Source: Tellurirhabdus rosea
GTDB lineage: Bacteria > Bacteroidota > Bacteroidia > Cytophagales > Spirosomataceae
Reading direction: 5' to 3'
Assembly (NCBI RefSeq): GCF_026278345.1
Contig: NZ_CP111085.1
Coordinates: 3,613,501 to 3,677,500, forward strand
DNA length: 64,000 nucleotides
Below are positions 7,516-15,270 of this stretch, one piece after another. The translations under genes were made by a program, and so were the position numbers. Each line of letters begins with the position of its first letter. The first letter of the stretch is position 1. The notes beneath the pieces were generated by a model. It was not told the origin of the DNA. It made no database searches and saw only the letters and a program-made list of their open reading frames with translations.

Positions 7516-9879
7516 CTAATTCAAGGCGTTTTTCAAAGTCGGATTTTGTAAAAGACGTTTCAGCACGCCGGGCTGCTCACGGGCCTGCGGGCTGTAATAG
7601 GCATTATGCTGGTAGGCCGATTTGGCGTCTCCGCCGTTCAGGACCAGGGCCAGTTTTCGCAGGCGCTGTTCCCGATATAGCGTCTCGACCTTGCGAAGCG
7701 CTTCTTTGGGCGTCAGTTTGTAACGAACCATGTACAGCGCGGCGTCGGTATGGCTGGCGATGATCTGGGCGTCGGTGACCAGCCCGATCGGCGGGGCATC
7801 CACCAGGATAAAGGCAAACAGTTCGCGCAGTTTGACAAACAGCTCATCCAGACGGCTGCTGGTGAGCAGTTCCGAAGGATTTGGCGGCGTCATGCCGCAG
7901 GGAATTACCCACAGGTACGGAATGTCGGCCACCGGCTGCAGAATGTCTTCCAGCTCGGCCTCGCCGGTCAGGTAGTTGCTCAGCCCGACCGAATTCGCCA
8001 GTTTCAACTGCGTGTGCAGGGTCGGTTTCCGCAGGTCCATGTCGATCAGGACCGTCGGGCGGCTGATGAGCGCCAGGCTGGCGGCCAGGTTCAGCGAGAC
8101 AAACGACTTGCCTTCCCCGCTGACGCTGGAGGTCAGCAGCAGCGACAGACTGTCGTTGCCCGACCGCAGGAACTGGAGATTTGTCCGCAGCGCCCGAATC
8201 TGCTCCGCCGCCACCGACCGGTCGCCCTCCCGGACAATGATCGGATTTTTGAACCGGGCTTCCGAAATCTCGCCAATGACGGGCACCTGCACAGCTTCGT
8301 CCACATCCGAGCGCTGCGCGACGCGGTTGTTCAGCAGATCCCGGAGGGTGATGGCAACCATCGGCACGATCAGCCCCAGCGTACTGAAAAGCAGCAGGAT
8401 CAGGGAGGCAATGGGCTTGATGGGCGTGGCGTCGCTCCGGGCCAGATCGATGGTCCGGGTGTCGGCCATCGTCGAGGCGTACGACAGCGAAGTTTCCTCC
8501 CGTTTTTGCAGCAGATAGGTATACAGGCCGTTTTTGATGGACTGCTGGCGCGTGATGTTCATCAGTTCGCGTTCCTTGTTGGGGACGCTCCGCACCATGC
8601 CTTCGTGCCGGGCGTTGCGCGTCAGCAGTTCCTGCCGGGTGCCTTCGAGGCTTTCGCGCAGGTTGCCGAGCGTCTGCCGGATGTTCTGCTTCGTCAGCGC
8701 AATCTGCTCGTTGACGCCCTTCACAAACGGGTGCTGTTCGGACGTCGTTTTCAGAAGGTCGTTGCGCTTCAGTTCCAGTTCGCTGGCGCGGCTGATGAGT
8801 CCTACCAGCGTGGGGTCGTTCATGCCCAGGGAGGCCGGCACCATGCCCGGATTGGTCGTCTTTGCCCGGACATACCGTTCCACATCGTTCAGGGCACCAA
8901 GCTGAATATCGACCTGGCTGAGCTGGCTATCGTTGGCCTGCACCCGCTGAAGCAGGGTCTGGGCCTCGGCGCTCATGTCGGTAATGCCGTTGGCTGATTT
9001 GTATTTTTCGATATTGTTCTCGATTTCCGCCAGGTCTTTGGAGACCAGCGCAAGGCGGGCTTCGATAAACTGCATGGTTTTGTTGACCACCCGGTTTTTG
9101 TCTTCCACTTCGGCGGCCGTGTATTCCTTGATGAGCCGGTTGAGCAGGTCTTCGCCTTTGGTCGGAACGGGGTCGTCCAGCGTCAGCAGCAGCACGGTGG
9201 AGGATTTGCTGCTGGGCTCGACCTTAAGGCTGCGCGAGTACACGAGCGTCGCCTGCCGCAGCGGCATGGTTTTGACAATCAGGGGTTCCGCTGCGGCTTC
9301 CAGCGGTTTGGGGGCCTCGATGCGCAGACGGCCGTAGGGCGTTTGCAGTACCTGGTTGACCGGATAGGTCTGGTTGCCGAGGCGGACCGTCCCGGCGCTC
9401 ACCGGCTGCAGGGTCAGGTCTGTTTTGTACAGTCCGGGCAGCGGGTCGATCAGTTGCAGGCGGAACGGCAGTTCGTCGTACACTTCCCGGGGACCAAACA
9501 GGGCTTTGTGGTAATAACGGACCTGGAGGCCGAGGCTTTCGACGGCCTTCTGCATCAGGGTGTGCGACTTCAGGATTTCAATTTCGTTCTCCACCACCCG
9601 GCTGGGTTTGAAAAGGTCCATCTCCTTCAGCGCGTTGGTCTCCGAAATGCCTTTTTGCTGGTCTTTCACGAGCAGAGAGGCCGTGATGCGGTAAAGAGGC
9701 TCTACTGATTTCAGATAAAGAAAACCCAGACCCGCAAAGACGAACAGGCTCAGGACAAACCATTTCCAGTTACGCAGATAGCGCATCACGAAACTCTGGA
9801 GATCGGACGTGACGTACTCTTCCTTCGTGTAAGCGGGTGTCGTTGTGTATGTGTGGGAGGTTGTTGCCTTCATACCCAT
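7516..9879 (-). CDS. Polysaccharide co-polymerase with C-terminal tyrosine autokinase (Wzc-like)
   Basis: The 787-residue protein combines a Wzz domain with a cytoplasmic BY-kinase. A first membrane helix (WFVLSLFVFAGLGFLYL) lies near residue 40, followed by a long periplasmic coiled-coil region with a GNVR-like stretch. A second helix (ASLILLLFSTLGLIVPMVAI) lies near residue 490. The kinase follows with Walker A (SVSGEGKSF), Walker A-prime (VLIDMDLRKP) and Walker B (FILVDAPP). The C-terminus holds only a small tyrosine group (AYQHNAYYSP), shorter than the cluster in E. coli Wzc. It would control chain length and export together with the lipoprotein encoded just upstream. It heads the locus A operon after a long leader. 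Confidence 0.92.
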   Translation of the reverse strand: MGMKATTSHTYTTTPAYTKEEYVTSDLQSFVMRYLRNWKWFVLSLFVFAGLGFLYLKSVEPLYRITASLLVKDQQKGISETNALKEMDLFKPSRVVENEIEILKSHTLMQKAVESLGLQVRYYHKALFGPREVYDELPFRLQLIDPLPGLYKTDLTLQPVSAGTVRLGNQTYPVNQVLQTPYGRLRIEAPKPLEAAAEPLIVKTMPLRQATLVYSRSLKVEPSSKSSTVLLLTLDDPVPTKGEDLLNRLIKEYTAAEVEDKNRVVNKTMQFIEARLALVSKDLAEIENNIEKYKSANGITDMSAEAQTLLQRVQANDSQLSQVDIQLGALNDVERYVRAKTTNPGMVPASLGMNDPTLVGLISRASELELKRNDLLKTTSEQHPFVKGVNEQIALTKQNIRQTLGNLRESLEGTRQELLTRNARHEGMVRSVPNKERELMNITRQQSIKNGLYTYLLQKREETSLSYASTMADTRTIDLARSDATPIKPIASLILLLFSTLGLIVPMVAITLRDLLNNRVAQRSDVDEAVQVPVIGEISEARFKNPIIVREGDRSVAAEQIRALRTNLQFLRSGNDSLSLLLTSSVSGEGKSFVSLNLAASLALISRPTVLIDMDLRKPTLHTQLKLANSVGLSNYLTGEAELEDILQPVADIPYLWVIPCGMTPPNPSELLTSSRLDELFVKLRELFAFILVDAPPIGLVTDAQIIASHTDAALYMVRYKLTPKEALRKVETLYREQRLRKLALVLNGGDAKSAYQHNAYYSPQAREQPGVLKRLLQNPTLKNALN

Positions 9880-10257
9880 TGAGGTACTCTTGGTGATTAA
9901 TTAAAGCCTTTCGAAAAGTGATGCCACAGCAATTCCAGCGTTTCGTCGGGACGTCGAACGGCAGGGCATTTTTTCTTAATTCTCAGAAATTCAATTGCAC
10001 AGGGCGTTGCCTGAAAGTGCAACACCTGAAAGACGTTGAGTACACGCGACCAGTAGAAGGCGCGCGATCGTTTGCCATGATAAACAGAACTTTACGGATA
10101 AGTCAGCTACCGACGATCTACTCAGGAGCAACAAGATTAACCGGAAATAATCTTATATGCTTTATTGATCATGAATTGATTGCAGAACACCGCATTGATT
10201 CTGATGTTTTTTAGACAGGATAATGTTCAAAAGGTAACAGCTCTGGTTTGATTAAAT
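9880..10257 (-). other. Leader region of the wzc operon, no gene seen
   Basis: This 378-nt stretch lies between the terminator after wza and the wzc start. A 98-codon frame on the other strand (9918-10214) has no recognisable composition or family features. No convincing TAnnTTTG box was found. A small hairpin (GTTGC/GCAAC near 10002-10022) and an ops-like element (10104-10114) are present. The length suggests an untranslated leader carrying regulation of capsule transcription. Confidence 0.6.
10104..10114 (-). promoter_or_regulatory. Possible ops/JUMPstart-like element
   Basis: On the minus strand this reads GTCGGTAGCTG, matching 8 of 11 positions of the enterobacterial ops element (GGCGGTAGCGT) recognised by RfaH. 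It lies about 225 nt before the wzc start codon, a position comparable to ops sites in leaders of capsule operons. One short match in a single leader is weak evidence. Confidence 0.25.
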
Positions 10258-10288
10258 AAAAAAAAGTGGCATCGCCGGATGCCACTTC
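10258..10288 (-). terminator. Intrinsic terminator after wza
   Basis: A perfect 10-bp stem (10265-10274 with 10279-10288) with a 4-nt loop is followed, in minus-strand reading, by nine T residues. It separates the wza gene from the rest of locus A, so wza is either monocistronic or read through under control. Confidence 0.9.
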
Positions 10289-10413
10289 GTTGTAAATCAA
10301 TCAGTTGTTTTCGAGAGAAGAGTTACTGTTGCTCGCGAAATTTAACGTTCAAAGCCAGTCAGGCGGGTCGGCCGGTAACCTTTTCCCGGTCGTTTTACCG
10401 CTCCATGCCGGAA

Positions 10414-11226
10414 TCAGAACCCGCCGCCCCGGATGATAATCGCCAGCAGGGAAAGCGCGCTGAGCGTCGTCGGCAGGAAAAGCAGCCAGCGGTCTGTAGA
10501 GGCGACCCGCGTCTTTCCGGGCTGCACGTACACCACGTCGTTGGGATGCAGGTAATAAAACGGGGACTGAAACACATCCCGACGGGTCAGATTGAGGCGG
10601 GCAAATTCGCGGCGCCCGGCCGTCTCGCGGATAATCAGTACGTTGTCGCGCCGGCCGAAAATGGTCACGTCACCGGCGAGGCTGAGCGCTTCCGGAAGCG
10701 TAATCTGCTCGTTGGGAATGACAAAAACCGAGGGGCGGCCCACCTCGCCCAGTACCGAAATCTTGAAATTCAGAAACCGCACATTGACGGTCGGCTCTTT
10801 CAGAAACGCTTTCAGCTTTTCCCGGATGATCTCCCGCGCCTGCAGGGTCGTCTGCCCCGCCAGTTTTACTTTGCCCACCAGCGGAATTTCCACGTTGCCT
10901 TCCTCATCGACGAGGTAGCCGATTCCGGCGGGAATCTGGCCCGGCTGCGTCGGGGTCGTGATCTGCCGCTCGGCCTCGCCGTACGGGTTGAACATCCGGC
11001 TGGCTTCGGGATTGATGCTGTTGATGTAAATCGAAAGCAGGTCCGCCTGCTGAATCACCGGCACGTACCGATTGGAAATGGCCATGCCCGCCCCCGGCAG
11101 ACTCGATCCGGACTGGAAATAGGCAATGTCGCGGGAGGAAGTGCAGGAGGCCAGCAGGCCGCCCAGCAGAACAGCGAGCAAGCGGATGATCGGTTTACGG
11201 AAACTGGGTGGAGTAAACGTATGCAT
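10414..11226 (-). CDS. Polysaccharide export outer-membrane lipoprotein (Wza-like, SLBB)
   Basis: The 270-residue protein begins with a lipoprotein signal peptide ending in LLASC, so Cys28 would be lipidated. A Poly_export domain follows (QQADLLSIYINSINPEA, YLVDEEGNVEIPLVGKVKLA). Then comes an SLBB domain (VLGEVGRPSVFVIPNEQITLPEALSLAG) and a C-terminal hydrophobic segment near residue 250. It would form the outer-membrane or periplasmic part of the export channel with the Wzc-like protein. It is shorter than E. coli Wza (about 380 residues), as usual in Bacteroidota. A terminator follows it. Confidence 0.92.
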   Translation of the reverse strand: MHTFTPPSFRKPIIRLLAVLLGGLLASCTSSRDIAYFQSGSSLPGAGMAISNRYVPVIQQADLLSIYINSINPEASRMFNPYGEAERQITTPTQPGQIPAGIGYLVDEEGNVEIPLVGKVKLAGQTTLQAREIIREKLKAFLKEPTVNVRFLNFKISVLGEVGRPSVFVIPNEQITLPEALSLAGDVTIFGRRDNVLIIRETAGRREFARLNLTRRDVFQSPFYYLHPNDVVYVQPGKTRVASTDRWLLFLPTTLSALSLLAIIIRGGGF

Positions 11227-11603
11227 TGGTTATTAGAAATCAGGTCAGTGGTAGCAGCCGGTAAACCTGTGAATCAGAGCAATAGTGATACCATACTGCA
11301 CGGAAGATTGGCAAGGCAGCATGAATATAGGATCAGTTGATGCAAAATTCGGTGAAAAACCGGTTTTCCCAAAACAGAAGGCCAATTCCTTTGTTATTTG
11401 GATGGATACCGGGCTGCCGTCGAAAGGGTCCAATGTCCAATAATTCGCTTCGGAAGGGATCATTTTCTGTAAAAATAACGGCATTACATATGAAATGTTA
11501 ATGGTTTAGGTTGAAATGGTTACAGCAATGGGCCGATTTTGCCTGTCTGGTATGGTAGTTGTTTGTTTTTTGAACAATTGAGTATCTCCCTACCCCAAAA
11601 CAT
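11227..11603. other. Divergent intergenic region, no gene seen
   Basis: This 377-nt stretch separates wza (minus) from the small gene at 11604 (plus) and must hold promoters for both. A 79-codon minus-strand frame here shows no family features. It is more A+T-rich than its surroundings. I could not identify a full TTTG/TAnnTTTG promoter in it. Confidence 0.6.
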
Positions 11604-11942
11604 ATGCAACTAGTGACAAATACTCCGGCGGCTTTGATCCACCCTCTGGCGACTGCATTTGACCAGTGGAGTCAGCAGGTTCAGGAATTATACAAACTTT
11701 ACTATGATCTGCTGGTGTTGCGCGACCGCACGACGTGCGCCGATGTCGGCAATGCGGCGGAAGCCGGTCAGAAGCAACTGATGATCATTCTGACCAATGC
11801 GCTGGAAGACCTCAAGAATGCGCCGCCGGCTGCGGACCAGGAGGCGCTGGGTGAGTTTCTGGCCGGGCATTTCCGGACCATGAAGAAAGTAAGCGAACAG
11901 GTAAGGGCCATTCTGGACCAGGAAGCGTCCGTAACCACCTGA
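11604..11942 (+). CDS. Hypothetical small helical protein
   Basis: The 112-residue protein is not recognised. It lacks a signal peptide and membrane segment and looks all-helical, with regularly spaced hydrophobic residues (FDQWSQQVQELYKLYYDLLV, then TNALEDLKNA and HFRTMKKVSEQVRAILDQ). The start is the first ATG after an A+T-rich leader. G+C content and third-position bias resemble neighbouring genes, which supports coding. It stands alone between the wza promoter region and the next hypothetical gene. Confidence 0.6.
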   Translation: MQLVTNTPAALIHPLATAFDQWSQQVQELYKLYYDLLVLRDRTTCADVGNAAEAGQKQLMIILTNALEDLKNAPPAADQEALGEFLAGHFRTMKKVSEQVRAILDQEASVTT

Positions 11943-12069
11943 ACGGGAAGCGATAAGAATATACAGAGGCTCTGCCCGCCCGTTTGCGTTCGACGGGTCG
12001 GCAGGGCACTTTTTTTGTAAAACCCGTCGAAGGTGGGAGCGGGTGGAGGCCGGGTTGTATATTTGTTGT

Positions 12070-13152
12070 ATGAAAGAGTGCTCGATTTACTATCCGGGAT
12101 TCCTGCCGTGCCTGAACTGGACAAAAGCTTCGCTGCTGTACAATGACGAACTGCTTTCGGTATTCCCTACCGACGAGTATCTGACGCAGCTGCTGGAAGG
12201 AGAAGAACCGGAAGCAACCGAAAACCGGCAGCAGAAAAACTATTTCAAACGCGCTGAGGCCATCCGGTTTCTGTACGAAAATGAGCTGTTTACGCCCATC
12301 GTAGCCAAATCGTTTATCAATAAGGAGTTGAAAAAAGAGCTGGGAAAGGAGTATCGACGGCTCGAAAAAGGGTTTAAAAAGGACGGTTCCAGCGCCTTGC
12401 TGCCTCAGCTTTTCGACCGCTTTTCACCCCCGGTTCTGCAAAGCGTTCCCCTCTCCGCCGCGTATGAGACGTCCTTCTTCGACTACGTTTATGCCATCAA
12501 TCGCCTTGAAAAGCCGGAGGTTGCCTACGAAGTGGAGCACAATGACCTGATCGACCAGAGCGTCTGGTTCCTGACCCGGCTGGTGCGCGAGGACTTCATG
12601 CTGAAGGGCAAACACATCACCCCCGGCACCTGCAATGCCGCTTTTCAGGACTTTCTGTTTCAGGCGCAGGCCCGGCCGACGGATGCCGTTACGCTGATTT
12701 TCGACACCTGTTTTCCGGTTCCGCAGGCCAATACCAATCTGGAGGCGATTCTTGCTTACAAAGAAAAATACAAAGAGCACTTAAACACCGTTCGGCAATA
12801 CCTGCGCTCGTTTGAATACGATCTCGCAACGGTATTTCAGACCGAAGGTGTCGGCGAATTACTGCTGGAACTGGAAACCAATATTTTTGCCGTTTTGCGC
12901 GAAATCAGCCGCAGCCTGAAACGGGAAGGAATCAACATCCAGACGGCGAGTTACCACACGACCCTTTCCATGGAGCGCTCCCCCAACCTGGCGGCCTTCG
13001 AGAAGGTAAAACAGATGCACGGCAGCATCGTTTTTTCCGCTCAGGGCACCCGGCGCCGGGCGGTCCGGCTGCTCCGGACCAATGTCGCCGGACTGCCTTC
13101 CGATAGCCGGAAGCTGGGCCAGTACACGCTGGGGAGCCTCTTTCTGTTTTAA
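12070..13152 (+). CDS. Uncharacterised protein, possibly DUF6236-like
   Basis: The start was placed at MKECSIYYPGF (360 residues); an ATG nine codons earlier is possible. The N-terminus (SIYYPGFLPCLNWTKASLLY, then LLSVFP) resembles families that start with a YYP...WLK...LLYWD...P pattern, such as DUF6236. A later stretch (FPVPQANTNLEAILAYKEKY, followed by a long helix) would also fit. There is no signal peptide or membrane helix. Function is unknown. The gene converges on the nitrate operon, and its stop codon overlaps the stop codon of the opposite gene by three bases (13150-13152 against 13149-13151). Confidence 0.65.
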   Translation: MKECSIYYPGFLPCLNWTKASLLYNDELLSVFPTDEYLTQLLEGEEPEATENRQQKNYFKRAEAIRFLYENELFTPIVAKSFINKELKKELGKEYRRLEKGFKKDGSSALLPQLFDRFSPPVLQSVPLSAAYETSFFDYVYAINRLEKPEVAYEVEHNDLIDQSVWFLTRLVREDFMLKGKHITPGTCNAAFQDFLFQAQARPTDAVTLIFDTCFPVPQANTNLEAILAYKEKYKEHLNTVRQYLRSFEYDLATVFQTEGVGELLLELETNIFAVLREISRSLKREGINIQTASYHTTLSMERSPNLAAFEKVKQMHGSIVFSAQGTRRRAVRLLRTNVAGLPSDSRKLGQYTLGSLFLF

Positions 13153-13622
13153 TCCACCAGTCCAAATTCCCGCATGGCGCGCGGCAGATTTTCGCCTCCG
13201 TGCCCCGACCGGCTGAGCTTCACCAGCGCAAACCGCTGCAGGACAGGCAGGTCTATCCACTGGCTCAGGCTGACGGGCGGACATTCCCATTCGGCGGCCT
13301 TCTCATTGACCTCCGCCGGAACTTCGCTCAGGTTGTCCCACGACGGGTTCAGGCTGGTCAGTTCCGTGGCTCCGTGGCGGCAGCGTTCGGCAATCAGCCG
13401 GACGACGGCTTGCCGGTATTCTTCGATCTGATTGGGCGTATGGCAGGGCCGGTTCGCCAGTTCCTGCTTCTCGGCAAGGCTGAAGCGGGCCCATTCCGGC
13501 AGTTTGAGCTTGATGCGGACGGCGTCGAGTTTGTACCGGACCACCATCGGAATGCAGCGGAGGGACACGGCAAAGTCGCTCTCAAAGGCGAAAAACGTGG
13601 TTTCGATTGCGGCTGTTTTCAT
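13149..13622 (-). CDS. Nitrate reductase associated protein family
   Basis: From MKTAAIETTFFAFESDF the protein has 157 residues. The N-terminal pattern FFAFESDFAVSLRCIPMVVR, followed by KLDAVRIKLKLPEW and then PCHTPNQIEEYRQAVVRLI, matches the conserved family named nitrate reductase associated (TIGR02664-like). That family occurs beside assimilatory nitrate reductases in cyanobacteria and others. Its role is not established. Here it is the last gene of the nitrate operon, after the rubredoxin-fused protein, which supports the name. An upstream in-frame start (27 nt earlier) would add residues encoded by the adjacent repeat and was rejected. Confidence 0.82.
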   Translation of the reverse strand: MKTAAIETTFFAFESDFAVSLRCIPMVVRYKLDAVRIKLKLPEWARFSLAEKQELANRPCHTPNQIEEYRQAVVRLIAERCRHGATELTSLNPSWDNLSEVPAEVNEKAAEWECPPVSLSQWIDLPVLQRFALVKLSRSGHGGENLPRAMREFGLVD

Positions 13623-13631
13623 ATTCTTTGG

Positions 13632-13722
13632 GTAACCACAGAAATTCACAGAGATGCACGGAGGTTTTTTCTAAAAAAACTCTTTTTAACTCTGTGCCCA
13701 ACTCGGTGTACCTCTGTGGTTA
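13632..13722. repeat. Imperfect inverted repeat at the rubredoxin-fusion/nitrate-associated junction
   Basis: The left half contains TAACCACAGA, CACAGAG and GCACGGAGG, and the right half carries the complementary series (CTCTGTG, CGGTGTACCTCTGTGGTTA). The whole would fold into a long imperfect hairpin around a T/A-rich centre (TTTTTTCTAAAAAAA). It is one of the junction repeats of this window. Confidence 0.7.
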
Positions 13723-13729
13723 AACACAT

Positions 13730-15172
13730 TTAGTTAAGTTCAACTTCCAGCAACTTCTCTTTTTCGGTTTCGCAGGTCGGGCAGCACCAGTCGGCGGGCA
13801 GGTTCGCAAACGGGACGCCCGCCGGAATGCCGCGCCGGCTGTCGCCGTGACGCTCGTCGTAGATCGTCAGGCAATCCGGACACTGGTGCGCCGTCTGGGC
13901 CGCGGCCGGAGTTGCCGTTTCGGCGGGTTCGGGCACTGGCCGGGCCGTTTCCATCACCCGTCGCATGTTGAATTTCCGGCACAGCCGCTCCAGTTGCGCG
14001 GGCAGATGAATGCCCAGAATTCCTCTTTCGAACCGGAAATAGGTCCGGCTGTTCGGGTTGAAGTTTTCGGTAAAATACAGATCGTAAACACTGAAGAGCG
14101 ACAACTGGCCCAACTGCACCAGCGGCCGTTTCCGAATCAGCACCGAGCCGAAGACCTCCGATTTGGGCCGCGTCTGGATGCCGAAACAAAGGCCAAAAGT
14201 GCGGGTATCGTGTTGTTCAAAATACTGGACCAGCTTCTTTTTCAGCTTCATCCCCTCGTCGGAATGGTCTTCGGTCTGCCAGGCCAGTTCGGTAGCGGCA
14301 TGGCGGACGTTGATGTTGTGCTTCCCGAGGACATACGACCAGGCGGAACGGTCTTTTTCCGAAATGCCTTTGATAATGAGCGATTTCCAGGGCGTAAGGC
14401 AGATTTCGCCAATCCGGGTTTTGAGGCAGAGCGCGCAGAGGTCGAGCAGAAACGGAATGCTGAACTGCTCGTCGCGGCGGTACAGCCCCAGCCACGTCCG
14501 CTGCCCGTAGCGGTTGAAGCCTTCGTAATACGGCAGCGAAAATTCTGGCAGTTCCACCTCCTGCGTAGCGGGCTGGGTGATGTACGTTCGTCCCTGGGAT
14601 ACGGTCCGGTACAGCGTCTCCTCGTCGGTATACCCCGCTTCGAGCATGGCCTCCTCCACATTCCGGGCCAGGCGACCGATGTCGTTGGTATAAATCAGGT
14701 CGCGCCAGCGGAAAACGGTGTTCGTCTGTTTCGGGCGGATGTACAGATACCAGAAATGCGGCTCCGGCGAAGCAATGAAATTGAGGTTGCCCGTAAAAAA
14801 CGGCGTGAAGTTCTGGTTCGAATCCGAAAGATTGACCTTCAGCCGCGGCTGAAAATCGAACTGGTCCAGGATGCTGTGGTACTCGCTTTCGCCCAGCCAC
14901 GCACCCGTCCGGAACACTTCTTCGCCGCAGTACGAGCTGATAATGTTCGGGTACTGGTCGGTATTGACTTCGTAGCGCAGCCCGATGCCGTCGAGGTCTT
15001 TCCGCAGAAACGGCAGATCCTCGTAATGCACGGTCATCAGCAGTTGCTGCCGCGCCCCGAAACGCACCGTCCGGACATGCGCCCCAGCCGCCAGTTTCAG
15101 AATCTGCTGCAACGCCCCCGGCGAAACAATGCCCGCGGGAAGGTTGAATTTGAGGGTGTAGTAATCGCGCAT
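13730..15172 (-). CDS. Sulfite/nitrite reductase-like protein fused to a C-terminal rubredoxin
   Basis: The 480-residue protein has two parts. Residues 1-410 follow the two-fold layout of siroheme sulfite/nitrite reductases: a ferredoxin-like half domain at 5-70 (LKFNLPAGIVSPGALQQIL) and a second one near 250-300 (IGEICLTPWKSLIIKGI). The siroheme/4Fe-4S ligand pattern C-x5-C...C-x3-C is absent. Residues 431-480 are a rubredoxin with CPDC (431, 434) and CPTC (464, 467) and a W before the second pair. It lies 75 nt downstream of the fused nitrate reductase. An electron-transfer role for nitrate or nitrite reduction is inference. It is probably not itself a siroheme enzyme. Confidence 0.78.
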   Translation of the reverse strand: MRDYYTLKFNLPAGIVSPGALQQILKLAAGAHVRTVRFGARQQLLMTVHYEDLPFLRKDLDGIGLRYEVNTDQYPNIISSYCGEEVFRTGAWLGESEYHSILDQFDFQPRLKVNLSDSNQNFTPFFTGNLNFIASPEPHFWYLYIRPKQTNTVFRWRDLIYTNDIGRLARNVEEAMLEAGYTDEETLYRTVSQGRTYITQPATQEVELPEFSLPYYEGFNRYGQRTWLGLYRRDEQFSIPFLLDLCALCLKTRIGEICLTPWKSLIIKGISEKDRSAWSYVLGKHNINVRHAATELAWQTEDHSDEGMKLKKKLVQYFEQHDTRTFGLCFGIQTRPKSEVFGSVLIRKRPLVQLGQLSLFSVYDLYFTENFNPNSRTYFRFERGILGIHLPAQLERLCRKFNMRRVMETARPVPEPAETATPAAAQTAHQCPDCLTIYDERHGDSRRGIPAGVPFANLPADWCCPTCETEKEKLLEVELN

Positions 15173-15188
15173 TTTTAATAGCGAACTA

Positions 15189-15270
15189 GTGAATTGGCGA
15201 ATAGCGAATAGACTTCGCTTAGTGAAGAGTCAGAGCTAGAGCGGAGCTTATTCGCTATTCGCCAATTCAC
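15189..15270. repeat. Perfect 22-bp inverted repeat overlapping the nitrate reductase 3' end
   Basis: Arms 15189-15210 and 15249-15270 are perfectly complementary over 22 nt. The distal arm lies inside the nitrate reductase gene, so the last residues of that protein (VNSELANSE) are encoded by repeat DNA. In the transcript it would give a strong hairpin immediately after the stop codon. Confidence 0.9.

Noticed and set aside
9918-10214. 98-codon plus-strand frame in the wzc leader
   Set aside because: Composition is not protein-like, no ribosome-binding context or family match, and it lies in a probable regulatory leader.
11245-11484. 79-codon minus-strand frame upstream of wza
   Set aside because: It lies in the divergent promoter region and shows no conserved pattern.
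13847-15178. 443-codon plus-strand open frame
   Set aside because: Antisense to the rubredoxin-fused protein, with no recognisable features.
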